DNA of 64,000 bases from Actinomycetota bacterium (GCA_023380915.1 JAMCSM010000111.1:1-64000); one strand, 5' to 3'; counted from the first letter of the stretch, positions 35,946-45,364 are shown. The notes: generated from the letters alone by a model not told the origin. A program made the numbers and translations.

Positions 35946-37172
35946 TTGAATATTTATGAAGAAGCATTGGAAATGCATAAAAAATTTGTGGGCAAGATTG
36001 ATGTTGTAAGCACTGTAAGAACCGATGATGAACATGATCTGGCACTAGCATATTCACCTGGTGTTGCAGAACCATGCCGGGTAATTGCAAGAGATCCCGC
36101 AGCTTTAAATACATATACGGCAAGAGGAAATATGATTGCTGTAGTGTCTGACGGTTCTGCTGTGCTTGGTCTTGGGAACATTGGTGCAAGAGCGGCATTG
36201 CCGGTAATGGAGGGAAAGTGTGTGCTGTTCAAGCAATTTGGAGGAGTATCCGCATTTCCAATTTGTTTAGACAGTCAGGATGATGGCGTAATAGTTGATA
36301 CGGTAAAATATCTGGAACCCTCATTTTCAGGCATAAATTTGGAAGATATTGCAGCACCCAGGTGTTTTGAAATTGAGAGCAGATTAAAAAAAGAAACAAA
36401 AATGCTCATATTTCATGACGACCAGCATGGGACTGCTATTGTAACTCTTGCCGGTTTATTAAATGCCCTAAGACTTTATGGCAAAGATATAGCTGAAATA
36501 AGAATAGTAATAAACGGAGCAGGAGCAGCGGGTACTTCCGTGACAGGGTTATTGAATTACATTGGTGCAAACAATATCATAATGTGTGACAGAGAAGGAA
36601 TAATCCACAAAGGCAGGGAAGGCCTCAATGCTGCCAAACAAAAGCTCGCGGATTCCACAAATCCAGGAAATGTAAAAGGGAATCTTTCTTTGGCACTGGA
36701 AGATGCGGATATATTTATTGGTGTATCGTCTGCAAATGTTCTGACTCCCGAAATGATTAAGAATATGAAGAAAAACCCTGTTATCTTTGCTCTTGCAAAT
36801 CCGGAACCTGAAATCAAAGTGGAACTTGCAAAAGAATACGGTGTTAAAGTCATAGCCACCGGAAGAAGCGATTACAGCAACCAGGTAAATAACGTGCTTG
36901 CATTCCCGGGCATATTCAGGGGTGCTCTTGATGCTAAAGCGAAGGAAATAAATATGGAAATGAAACTTGCTGCAGCTAAAGCTATTTCAGAAATTGTGGG
37001 TAACGACCTAAGAGAAGATTATATTATTCCCAAGCCTTTTGACAAAAGAGTACTTCCTGCAGTTGCGGTAAGTGTGGCCAAAGCAGCGCTGGAGACCAAT
37101 AATACATACGGGAAAGTTGATCTTACTCTTATTGAAAAAAAGGCAAAAGAAATTGTAAAAAATAGAGCATGA
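35946..37172 (+). CDS. Malic enzyme (malate dehydrogenase, oxaloacetate-decarboxylating)
   Basis: 408 residues, interconverts malate and pyruvate plus CO2 with NAD(P). N-terminal domain: ALAYSPGVAEPCRVIA, VSDGSAVLGLGNIGARAALPVMEGK and the metal-binding HDDQHGTAIVTLAG. NAD domain: INGAGAAGTSVTGLL. Length fits the small bacterial type. Start is TTG at 35946, 9 bases after AGAGGA. The stop overlaps the larA ATG. In this operon it would link C3 products (pyruvate) to C4 acids or make reducing power. Confidence 0.92.
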   Translation: MNIYEEALEMHKKFVGKIDVVSTVRTDDEHDLALAYSPGVAEPCRVIARDPAALNTYTARGNMIAVVSDGSAVLGLGNIGARAALPVMEGKCVLFKQFGGVSAFPICLDSQDDGVIVDTVKYLEPSFSGINLEDIAAPRCFEIESRLKKETKMLIFHDDQHGTAIVTLAGLLNALRLYGKDIAEIRIVINGAGAAGTSVTGLLNYIGANNIIMCDREGIIHKGREGLNAAKQKLADSTNPGNVKGNLSLALEDADIFIGVSSANVLTPEMIKNMKKNPVIFALANPEPEIKVELAKEYGVKVIATGRSDYSNQVNNVLAFPGIFRGALDAKAKEINMEMKLAAAKAISEIVGNDLREDYIIPKPFDKRVLPAVAVSVAKAALETNNTYGKVDLTLIEKKAKEIVKNRA

Positions 37173-38416
37173 TGAACATAAAAATCCCTTACGGAAAAGA
37201 AAGCATAGAATTAGAAATACCGGATAAAAATATTCAGGATATTATTCATGGCGGAGAAAACAACAGCCACAATCTTGATGAAAATGTTATTATAAGGCAG
37301 GCTTTGGAAAGTCCGGTTAAATCAGCCAGGTTGTGTGAGATAGCTCGGGATAAAAAGAGTGCAGCTATTATTGCAAGCGATATAACCAGGCCCTGTCCTT
37401 CTTATAAATTCCTGCCCTTGCTGGTAGAAGAATTAAACAAGGCAGGCATAGAAAATCAAAATATAAAAATAATACTGGGTCTGGGTATTCATCGAAGACA
37501 TACCGATAATGAAAAAAGAAAACTGGTTGGAGATTATATTTACGAACATGTAAAAGTCGAAGATTCGGACATCTCAAATACCAAGTTAATCGGACATACT
37601 GCAGCAGATACTCCGGTAGAAGTATATAAAGGAGCACTTGATTGCCATCTGTTAATTGCCACCGGCAATATTGAATATCATTATTTTGCCGGTTACAGCG
37701 GCGGGGCAAAAGCGGTTATGCCTGGAATATGTGCCAGAAATTCAATTCAGTTTAACCATAAAATGATGCTGGATGAAAATGCTGCAGCCGGTAATTTTTA
37801 TGATAATCCCGTAAGGCAGGATATTGAGGAAGCAGGTAAACTTGCTGGAATTGGCTTTGTATTCAATGTAATACTTGATGATAAAAAAAATATAATTGCC
37901 GCTGTAGCCGGAAAAAATAATGAAGCATACATTGAAGGCATAAAAAAATATGACTTGATATATAAAAGAGAAGTTAAAAAACCTGCTGACATAGTAATAA
38001 CATCTCAGGGAGGTTATCCGAAAGATATAAACCTGTATCAATCTCAAAAGGCTCTGGAAAATGTCAAGGAAATAGTAACTGAAAAAGGAACCATCATCTT
38101 AGTAGCTTCCTGCTCTGAAGGATTTGGGGAAGATATATTCGAAGAATGGATGGCAAATTGCAGGGATTATGAACTTATAAGCAGTAACCTTAAAAGAAAT
38201 TTTGTTCTGGGCGGTCATAAAGCGGTAGCAATATCCAAGATCTTAACGAAAACACAAGTTTTTCTTTATTCGGATTTTAGCATTGAAGCAACTGAAAAAA
38301 TGGGTTTTAAAAAGATAGAAAACCTTCAGGAATATCTGGATGAGAGTATTTCTCAAAACAGCAGCTTAAAGATAACCATAGTTCCTACAGGAAGGTATGT
38401 CAGATTAAAGAAATAG
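37169..38416 (+). CDS. larA: LarA family nickel-pincer hydroxyacid racemase/epimerase
   Basis: 415 residues. Counting from the first Met, the residues of Lactobacillus lactate racemase are all present: R74 in DITRPCP, H108 in LGLGIHRRHT, H171 in NIEYHYFAGYSGGAK, K181 (which covalently holds the nickel-pincer nucleotide in LarA) and H197 in QFNHKM. The family racemises or epimerises alpha-hydroxyacids (lactate, malate, 2-hydroxyglutarate, sugar acids) by hydride transfer. The substrate here is open; neighbours suggest a C3/C4 or sugar acid. The ATG overlaps the malic enzyme stop, with a second ATG at 37172. LarE is encoded 32 kb upstream; LarB and LarC are not in the window. Confidence 0.85.
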   Translation: MMNIKIPYGKESIELEIPDKNIQDIIHGGENNSHNLDENVIIRQALESPVKSARLCEIARDKKSAAIIASDITRPCPSYKFLPLLVEELNKAGIENQNIKIILGLGIHRRHTDNEKRKLVGDYIYEHVKVEDSDISNTKLIGHTAADTPVEVYKGALDCHLLIATGNIEYHYFAGYSGGAKAVMPGICARNSIQFNHKMMLDENAAAGNFYDNPVRQDIEEAGKLAGIGFVFNVILDDKKNIIAAVAGKNNEAYIEGIKKYDLIYKREVKKPADIVITSQGGYPKDINLYQSQKALENVKEIVTEKGTIILVASCSEGFGEDIFEEWMANCRDYELISSNLKRNFVLGGHKAVAISKILTKTQVFLYSDFSIEATEKMGFKKIENLQEYLDESISQNSSLKITIVPTGRYVRLKK

Positions 38417-38482
38417 CAAGTAATAATATTTAAATGATTAATATATGAATAAGAAATTAGCATAAAATTATTGGGGGAGTAA

Positions 38483-39322
38483 TTGGAAAATTTAAACAGA
38501 TTTAATGAAATTGAGATAATGCGGTTGGAAGATATAGCAAAAAATATACGCTGCAGTGTTTTAACTATGGTTAAAGAAGCCGGAGTAGGGCATATCGGCG
38601 GTTCTCTTTCGGTAACTGATATTCTTGTAGCGCTTTATTTTAAGGTTTTAAAAGTAGATCCCGAAAATCCCGGATGGCCCGATCGCGACAGGTTAGTGGT
38701 GTCAAAAGGCCATTGTGCTGCTGCATTATATTCAACTCTTGCACAAAAAGGATTCTTTTCAAAAGAGGAGTTAAAGACATTCGGGATGATTAACAGTAGT
38801 CTTCAAGTACATCCCGATAAAACAAAAGTACCGGGAATAGAAGCTTCAACAGGTGCTCTTGGTCAGGGTTTGTCTATAGGTTTAGGAATGGCACTTGCAG
38901 CCAGATTAGACAAAAAAGGTTATCATACATTTGTGATTTTAGGTGACGGCGAAATACAGGAAGGGCAGGTCTGGGAAGCAGCCCTGTTTGCCGCACATTA
39001 TAAATTAGATAATATAACGTCCATACTTGATCTGAATAATGTCCAGCTTATGGGTAACGTACCTGAAATCATGGGAATTGCTCCGGTTGCAGATAAATGG
39101 AAAGCTTTTGGATGGGAAGTAATAGAGGTTGACGGTCACGATTTTAAACAGTTTATAGAAAATCTTTATAAGGCAAAAGAGGTAAAAGGAAAACCGGCAA
39201 TAATAATTGCAAATACCATAAAGGGTAAGGGTGTTTCTTTTATGCAAAATACCTGCAAATGGCATGGGAGTGTTCCGACGCAGGATGAATATAATGCTGC
39301 AATAGCTGAAATAAGAAAATAG
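38483..39322 (+). CDS. Transketolase, N-terminal (thiamine diphosphate) subunit
   Basis: 279-residue half of a split transketolase. TPP and metal binding: GHIGGSLSVTDILVALY, SKGHCAAALYS, ASTGALGQGLSIG and LGDGEIQEGQVWEA then LDLNNVQLMG (the GDG-N motif). Start TTG at 38483 after GGGGGAG. Moves two-carbon units between sugars with the C-terminal subunit 56 bases downstream. Split transketolases are common in anaerobes and in archaea. It belongs to the operon that starts with GAPDH. Confidence 0.92.
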   Translation: MENLNRFNEIEIMRLEDIAKNIRCSVLTMVKEAGVGHIGGSLSVTDILVALYFKVLKVDPENPGWPDRDRLVVSKGHCAAALYSTLAQKGFFSKEELKTFGMINSSLQVHPDKTKVPGIEASTGALGQGLSIGLGMALAARLDKKGYHTFVILGDGEIQEGQVWEAALFAAHYKLDNITSILDLNNVQLMGNVPEIMGIAPVADKWKAFGWEVIEVDGHDFKQFIENLYKAKEVKGKPAIIIANTIKGKGVSFMQNTCKWHGSVPTQDEYNAAIAEIRK

Positions 39323-39378
39323 CGCAAGCAGCAAAATAAAAGATAGTTTTAAAAGAAAATTTAGGAGGTAATACATTA

Positions 39379-40311
39379 ATGACAGCTTTCAGGGAAGCAT
39401 TTGGTAAATCACTTTTGGAGCTAGGCAGAAATAACAAGAATATAGTAGTACTAGATGCAGACTTAGCCAGTTCTACTAAAGTTGCATATTTTGCCCAAGA
39501 ATTTCCGGATAGATTTTTTCAGTGCGGCATTTCTGAGCAGAATATGATTGGTGTTGCAGCGGGACTGGCAAGCTGCGGGAAAATCCCTTTTGTTGCTTCA
39601 TTTGCAGTATTTGTTACTAAGAGACCCGCTGATCAGATTTCAATTTCAATTGCTTATCCGAAATTAAATGTAAAGATCATAGGAGCTTATACCGGTCTTT
39701 TTAACGGGAGAACAGGTGCTACTCATATGGCAGGAGAAGATATGGCTATAATGAGGGCAATACCCGGTATTATAGTAATTGACCCGTCTGATGTTATTGA
39801 AATGGATCAGGCCATGGAGACAATTGCCAATTATTATGGGCCTGTTTATATGAGAGAAACAAGGGATGAATGGCCGGATATATTTGACAGCAGCTATAAA
39901 TTCGAAATAGGGAAAGCGGCAATCGTAAAAGATGGAAATGATGCGGCAATAATTTCCTGTGGGGTAATGACCTCCGAATCATTAATAGCAGCAGAAAAGT
40001 TAAAAGTAGATGGAATAAATGTAAGAGTGGTAAATATGTCTACAATAAAGCCCATAGACAGGGAAGCAGTTATTAAAAGTGCAATGGAGACGGGAGCGAT
40101 AGTAACCTGTGAAAATCATAATATTTATGGTGGTCTGGGAAGTGCGGTAGCCGAAGTTCTGGTTGAAGAAGCTTGTGCTCCTATGTTAAGAATCGGGATT
40201 AAGGATGTATTCAATGAATGCGGGACCAATAAGGAACTTTTAGAAAAGTATCAAATGAGCTCTACCCATATAGCGGAAGCTGTAAAAAAAGTAATAAAAA
40301 AAAAGAAATAA
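39379..40311 (+). CDS. Transketolase, C-terminal subunit
   Basis: 310 residues comprising the pyrimidine-binding and C-terminal domains. Motifs: LDADLASSTK, RFFQCGISEQNMIGVAAGLA (containing the catalytic Glu that activates thiamine diphosphate), GATHMAGEDMAIMRAIPG and ENHNIYGGLGSAVAE. Pairs with the preceding gene to make the complete enzyme. AGGAGG ribosome site. Last enzyme gene of the GAPDH operon; a LacI regulator follows after 65 bases on the same strand. Confidence 0.92.
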   Translation: MTAFREAFGKSLLELGRNNKNIVVLDADLASSTKVAYFAQEFPDRFFQCGISEQNMIGVAAGLASCGKIPFVASFAVFVTKRPADQISISIAYPKLNVKIIGAYTGLFNGRTGATHMAGEDMAIMRAIPGIIVIDPSDVIEMDQAMETIANYYGPVYMRETRDEWPDIFDSSYKFEIGKAAIVKDGNDAAIISCGVMTSESLIAAEKLKVDGINVRVVNMSTIKPIDREAVIKSAMETGAIVTCENHNIYGGLGSAVAEVLVEEACAPMLRIGIKDVFNECGTNKELLEKYQMSSTHIAEAVKKVIKKKK

Positions 40312-40376
40312 TATAACTATTTTTAAATGGCATACATATAGAAAAATATTTTTGCAATATAAAATAAGCATATGGA

Positions 40377-41387
40377 GTGATTAAAATAGTTAACATAAGG
40401 GATATAGCAAAAAAAGCCCAGGTTTCCGTAGCAACAGTTTCACATGTAATAAACAAGACGCGCCACGTCAGTGATGAACTAATAGACCGTGTGGTGAAAG
40501 CCATGATGGAACTGGACTATCAGCCAAACTTACTGGCCGGCAGCTTGAGGAGAAAGAAATCCAGCACCATCGGTTTAATTATCCCCGACAGTTCCAATAT
40601 GCTTTTTTCAGGAGTTGAAAAAAATATTGAAGATATCTTATTTTCCCAGAATTACAATGTTATTGTCTGCAATTCGGCATATGATATTGGCAGAGAGCTG
40701 GAACATTTAAATACCTTACGATCAAAGATGGTGGATGGGGTTATAATTGTTCCTGCTACTATGGATGGGAAGCATTTAGAAAAATTTAGGAACATAGGAA
40801 TACCGATAATAATTTTAGATCGTATGATACCTGATATTAATGAGGATACTGTGTTGGTAGATAATTATAAAGGTGGTTATGATGCCGCAAAGTATCTTTT
40901 AAGCCTTGGTCACACGGATGTTGGCTATATTGATAGAATTAGTGATCATTCACATAGTTTAGAAAGAAAAAAAGGGTTTGCAAAAGCTTTTGAAGAACAA
41001 GGTTTATTTTTTGATACAAACAATATTGTTCGAGGCGGCTTTACTTTTAATGCCGGGATTGAAGCTGTTAAAAAACTTTTAGAGGAAAATTCCAGAATAA
41101 CTGCAATTTTTACTTTTAACGATATTAATGCTTTCGGAGCGATAAGAGGTTTGGCTGACTTGGGTTTGAAAGTTCCGGAAGACATATCAGTTATAGGTTA
41201 TGATGGCACACCTCTAAGCGAGATATATATTCCCAGATTAACTACTGTTCGTTATCCTATTATTGAGATGGCCGATGTAGTAAGCAAATTGCTTTTAAAA
41301 AGAATAGCAGAACCTGTTTTTAAAAAAGCGATAAAGAAAATCATTCCTCCAGAATTAATAATAAGAGAATCCACCAGGAGTAAATAA
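40377..41387 (+). CDS. LacI family transcriptional regulator, paralogue with possible ATA start
   Basis: 336 residues from a GTG at 40377, but that GTG overlaps the only ribosome site (GGAG at 40374-40377). An ATA at 40386 sits 8 bases after GGAG and at the same place relative to the helix-turn-helix as the ATA of the regulator at 32305 (ATA-x-AAy-ATA). The domain order is helix-turn-helix VSVATVSHVINKTRHVS, hinge AGSLRRKKSSTIG, sugar-binding sensor. The recognition helix equals that of the first paralogue, so both could bind the same palindromes. It is encoded right after the operon that carries one of those sites. Confidence 0.85.
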   Translation: MIKIVNIRDIAKKAQVSVATVSHVINKTRHVSDELIDRVVKAMMELDYQPNLLAGSLRRKKSSTIGLIIPDSSNMLFSGVEKNIEDILFSQNYNVIVCNSAYDIGRELEHLNTLRSKMVDGVIIVPATMDGKHLEKFRNIGIPIIILDRMIPDINEDTVLVDNYKGGYDAAKYLLSLGHTDVGYIDRISDHSHSLERKKGFAKAFEEQGLFFDTNNIVRGGFTFNAGIEAVKKLLEENSRITAIFTFNDINAFGAIRGLADLGLKVPEDISVIGYDGTPLSEIYIPRLTTVRYPIIEMADVVSKLLLKRIAEPVFKKAIKKIIPPELIIRESTRSK

Positions 41388-41634
41388 TTGCACTGTTATG
41401 AATAAAATCTTGCGGGAAGCTTCAATATTTACTCTCTTTTACAATAGGGGAGCCTTCTATGTTTTGTATGGTATTCAATACACTCAATACATATTGCATG
41501 TCTTTTGCATTTAAATTTAGGGCAATTGCAGTTTGAAAGGTTAATGTCTTTTAAGAAGTTCAGGATTTATTTTCTTAAGAAATTTAGCATTTATTTGTAA
41601 AATAATATTATTATCCCAAACCCGTGAATTTTAA

Positions 41635-41814
41635 AAGTTTAAAGGAAATTCAGATAGCAGACCATGTCTGGATGCTGATGGGATTGTGGTGTTTTCACAT
41701 ATGAAAGGGCATGGAGTAAGCAGCTTAGGTGGGGCGATAAAAAATCTGTCTATGGGCTGCGTTACGCAAAAAACAAGGCTGAATCTGCATAAGCTCGAGG
41801 GGGGCATTGTTTAG
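41635..41814 (+). pseudogene. Fragment of a DUF362 (Fe-S) protein gene
   Basis: An open frame bounded by stops reads DADGIVVFSHMKGHGVSS then GGAIKNLSMGCVTQKTRL and HKLEGG. The KGHGxxxxGGAIKNLxMGC motif is diagnostic of DUF362 proteins. Only about 55 codons remain, with no start signal and no ferredoxin domain. The surrounding gap 41388-42119 shows no other gene. Confidence 0.65.
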
Positions 41815-42119
41815 GATGGAAAAACAGGCTTAGGAAACAGTGTTTATAAAATAGAAGAAATTTTACAATATTACTGCTTCACAAACTTTTTTCTTTAAAT
41901 ATAAAACATTTTGTTCTAAACTTTCTTCATATTATATTTTGCTGTAAGAATTTTTTTAGAAAATGTTACCTGAGAATTAGTTTTCTGATTATATATCAGG
42001 AAATGCATACAATAAATCCTGTTTAATAATCTGAAAAAGCAGTTCAATATTAATATAATTTAAATTACAATATCAGATTTTGTCATAAAATTAGTTATTG
42101 AGACAATTATTTAAAATTT

Positions 42120-42956
42120 ATGAAAAAGATATTAATTGTTGATGATGAAGCTGAAATAAGAGAATTAATAAAAGACTTTCTGATAAAAGAAAATTTTGTT
42201 ACAGATTTAGCAGCAAGTGGAAAGGAAGCACTTATTAAACTTTCAGCACATCAGGATGACTTTGACCTGGTCATTCTTGATATAATGATGCCTGAAATTG
42301 ACGGAATTGAAGTTTTAAAAACATTACGAAAAACAAGCAGTATACCTGTTATTTTTCTTACTTCAAAAAATGAAGAGATTGATAAAATTTTAGGACTTGA
42401 AATAGGAGCAGATGATTATATTACAAAACCTTTTAATCCAAGGGAAATGGTTGCAAGAATTAAGGCAGTTTTGCGCCGCAGCAGTCAGGAAAAATCTGTT
42501 TTGGAAATTAAAAATGAAGATTACTTAAAGGAACATGGCATTAGAAAATATTTGGATGAAAAACCTGCGTTATCACTTAATGAATCAAAAAACAGAATTA
42601 TCCATGGAAGGATGATCAGGATAACATATAACTCTACTTCCGTACTTGGCAAGATAAAGACATCAATTCTTGAAATTAATACAGATTCCCGCAGGGTTTT
42701 TATTAATGGAAAAGAAGCACGTCTTACCAATAAGGAATATCAACTTCTGCTATATTTAGTCATGAATAAAAATATTGTAATTTCAAGAGAAAAAATCCTG
42801 GAAAATGTGTGGGGATATGATTTTACCGGAGAAACAAGAACAATTGATGTTCACATAAAAGAATTAAGGAAAAAGATTGGTGACGGCAGCGGAAAGCTTA
42901 TAGAAACAATTTGGGCGACAGGCTACAGATTAAATTATGAAAAGGATTTAGATTGA
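42120..42956 (+). CDS. OmpR-family response regulator
   Basis: 278 residues: receiver domain (1-120) with the acidic pocket DDE, phospho-acceptor D54 in LVILDIMMPE, and K in YITKPFNP; then a linker of roughly 50 residues longer than usual (about 125-180); then a winged-helix domain (about 185-275) with RLTNKEYQLLLYL and RTIDVHIKELRKKIG. The long linker contains NESKNRIIHGRMIRITYN, not recognised. The histidine kinase starts 4 bases after the stop, so they are a pair. Likely DNA-binding activator or repressor; targets unknown. Confidence 0.92.
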   Translation: MKKILIVDDEAEIRELIKDFLIKENFVTDLAASGKEALIKLSAHQDDFDLVILDIMMPEIDGIEVLKTLRKTSSIPVIFLTSKNEEIDKILGLEIGADDYITKPFNPREMVARIKAVLRRSSQEKSVLEIKNEDYLKEHGIRKYLDEKPALSLNESKNRIIHGRMIRITYNSTSVLGKIKTSILEINTDSRRVFINGKEARLTNKEYQLLLYLVMNKNIVISREKILENVWGYDFTGETRTIDVHIKELRKKIGDGSGKLIETIWATGYRLNYEKDLD

Positions 42957-42960
42957 TGGT

Positions 42961-44412
42961 ATGAAAATTCAGGATAAACTGACAAATTATATTGCTATTA
43001 CCTTATTTATTATAATCTTTCTTTCATCAATTATTTTTACTACACTTTTTGTTTTCAATCACAGAAATTCAAGATTACTGGATCTTACATTGCAAAATAC
43101 AAATTTTTCAGAAGGTTTGCTGAAAAAATACCAGTCAGTTGATGATGCAATGCTTGACCCGGGATTTTTTATAATTGTAAAAGCTTATGAGGCGATTTCA
43201 GGAGTAAGAATTACGCTTATTGACAAAAATTTTAATATTGTCTTAAATCCGTATAATTTAACAAAAGTTGATGCGGAGAATCTTATATCATCAAACTCAA
43301 TTTTAAGGGGATTGTCCTACCAGAAAAATTCAAACATAAGCAACCTGGAGAAAATTGTAACTTTTAATTTAACAAATAAAAAATATTATGTATCCATTTA
43401 CATGATTAAAGCAGGCAATTTAAATTTATATTCTGCTTTCTTTAAAGAAAAACAAGATCTGGATATACCCCCTTTGAGATACTTTATGGCTTTGGCGGTA
43501 CTTTCACTTTTAGCATTGATGATTTCATACTTTGCAGGGTTTTTTCTAAGCAAAAATATTTCAGGTAATCTGATAAAACTGAGCAGTTATGTAAAAAAAA
43601 TTACTGCAGGAAATTATGATGAAAAAATAAAAATAAATACAGCAGATGAGATTGAAGATCTGGCAGAGAATATAAATTTAATGAAGGATAAAATAAGAAT
43701 CAGCCAATTGTCCTTAAAAGAATTTACTTCTACCGTTTCCCATGAAATAAAAAACATGCTTACTGTAATCCAGGGATATTCGGAAGGTATAAAATCGGGA
43801 ATATACAAAGATAAGGAAGAAATTAACAGTGCTCTGCACAAAATAATAACTAAAACAAGAGATCTTGAAAACCTGACCAATAGTCTTCTTCTGCTTTCAA
43901 AAGTTGAAAATAAATTTATCGAATTAAGAAAAGATAAAATAAATCCCATGGAAATCATAGATGAACTTATCGAAACTTATAAAAGTCAACTTTATATAAA
44001 TAAATTAAAAATAATCAGGAAAGTTGACCTGAAAGATACAATTCAGGTTACAAGTGATAAATATTTGCTTCAAATGATACTTTCCAATTTAATAAATAAC
44101 GCAATTAAATATTCATTGCCTGATTCCAATATTGAAATCTCTCTTACAAGCACTGCAAACCGCAGCTCAAAATATCTGGTTTTTTCTGTTTCAAATGAAG
44201 GGCTTGAAATTTCAAAGGAAGACAAGGAAAAGATTTTTAAAATGTTTTACAGAGGTGACAAGGCAGAATTTTACAATATTGAGGGTTATGGTCTTGGTCT
44301 GGCAATTTCTCACAAAATTACGTCCTATTTAAATGCCTCTCTGGATTTTAAATCTGAAGGGAAATTAAATACATTCATATTAAGATTGACTGCAGATAAA
44401 TTTGCAGGTTAA
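42961..44412 (+). CDS. Sensor histidine kinase
   Basis: 483-residue membrane kinase: transmembrane helix 1 (about 10-32), extracellular sensor (about 33-175), helix 2 (about 176-200), HAMP (about 200-252), HisKA with phospho-acceptor H261 in STVSHEIKNMLT, and HATPase with NLINNAIKYS and the GYGLGLAIS lid. It should phosphorylate the upstream response regulator. Sensor domain not recognised. Followed by a 950-base gap. Confidence 0.92.
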   Translation: MKIQDKLTNYIAITLFIIIFLSSIIFTTLFVFNHRNSRLLDLTLQNTNFSEGLLKKYQSVDDAMLDPGFFIIVKAYEAISGVRITLIDKNFNIVLNPYNLTKVDAENLISSNSILRGLSYQKNSNISNLEKIVTFNLTNKKYYVSIYMIKAGNLNLYSAFFKEKQDLDIPPLRYFMALAVLSLLALMISYFAGFFLSKNISGNLIKLSSYVKKITAGNYDEKIKINTADEIEDLAENINLMKDKIRISQLSLKEFTSTVSHEIKNMLTVIQGYSEGIKSGIYKDKEEINSALHKIITKTRDLENLTNSLLLLSKVENKFIELRKDKINPMEIIDELIETYKSQLYINKLKIIRKVDLKDTIQVTSDKYLLQMILSNLINNAIKYSLPDSNIEISLTSTANRSSKYLVFSVSNEGLEISKEDKEKIFKMFYRGDKAEFYNIEGYGLGLAISHKITSYLNASLDFKSEGKLNTFILRLTADKFAG

Positions 44413-44737
44413 GTTCGATTTAAATTTGATTAAATTTGATTTGATTATAGATTAATTCAAAATACCGGCATGAATAAATTCTGCTACCCAGCTCTGATAT
44501 CTTTTTTTGAGGTTTTACAAAAAATTTACAATTTCTTCAAATTTTCTTCACAACTCTTTGTAATAATTAACAATATTAAAAATATAAATTCTTATTTTAC
44601 ATTAGTTTAAATTTAAATAATTATTAAAATGGCAATAATAAAAAATTTGAAAAATAAATATCAAAAGCTGATTTAAAAATTAATTTAAAGTTTAAGATAA
44701 CCTGCATCTGGTTTTATATACATTACAGCTTTATAAA

Positions 44738-44935
44738 TCAATTAAAGGAGATTTGCCTATGAATTAAGGAATCATCAATATCACATCAAAGTATTTAGAT
44801 ATAGTTAAAAAGGTAACGATTTTAAATTTCAAAAGTTAGACAAAAATCAGAAACAAGTTAGTACATAATATTGACAAAGATTTATATTTAGATATATAGA
44901 TCCGGCAGAATACCTCCAATCCGGATCTATATATT
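44738..44935 (+). other. Transcribed-looking short element with interrupted micro-ORF
   Basis: AAAGGAGATTTGCCT stands at a normal distance before ATG-AAT-TAA. After that stop the same frame stays open as GIINITSKYLDIVKKVTI then LNFKS, and a perfect terminator follows (44892-44940). So a ribosome site, a start and a terminator frame either a decayed small gene, a stop-interrupted peptide or a small RNA. Function unknown. Confidence 0.35.
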
Positions 44936-44940
44936 TTTAT
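44892..44940 (+). terminator. Strong rho-independent terminator
   Basis: ATATATAGATCCGG (44892-44905) and CCGGATCTATATAT (44921-44934) form a perfect 14-bp stem, followed by TTTTTAT-type tail. Confidence 0.85.
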
Positions 44941-44950
44941 CTTAATGATT

Positions 44951-45103
44951 TTACCCTAAGATTTTTTTACCCTTAATGCTTATATTAACATCTGCAAACG
45001 GTATAATTTTTTCCGAGCTTGCTATTGCCTGTTTAACAATGTTAGTTAAAGCAAAACAGCTGCATTTGTCTTCATCAATTTTAATTATTTTTCTTTTTGC
45101 CAT
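44951..45103 (-). CDS. Small 50-residue protein, ferredoxin-like N-terminus but degenerate
   Basis: ATG at 45103 (minus strand) follows AAGGAG at a good distance and opens a 50-codon frame: it starts MAKRKIIKIDEDKCSC, then FALTNIVKQAIASSEKIIPF and a VNISIKGKKILG tail. KIIKIDEDKC is how many 4Fe-4S ferredoxin domains begin, but the expected CxxCxxC is reduced to CSC. It may be a relic of such a gene or a genuine small Cys-pair protein. The ribosome site argues that it is, or recently was, translated. Confidence 0.45.
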   Translation of the reverse strand: MAKRKIIKIDEDKCSCFALTNIVKQAIASSEKIIPFADVNISIKGKKILG

Positions 45104-45364
45104 TTTCCTGCTCCTTAAAACAATTTAATATTAAGATTATTTGCACCTTGTAAATTCTTTAATAATATTAAAAAGACGAATTATTTAAAATTTTTCTTTA
45201 TAATAACAATAACTTATAAAAAGATATTTGTTAATTATTTAATTTATAATGTATGTTTGATGCAGAAGACAGGGAATTTAGCTTGTTAAGATCAGAAATT
45301 AATATAATTTTAAAATATAGGAAACCATAAATGGATTTAATACTTTTAATCAAGGTGGGAATAA

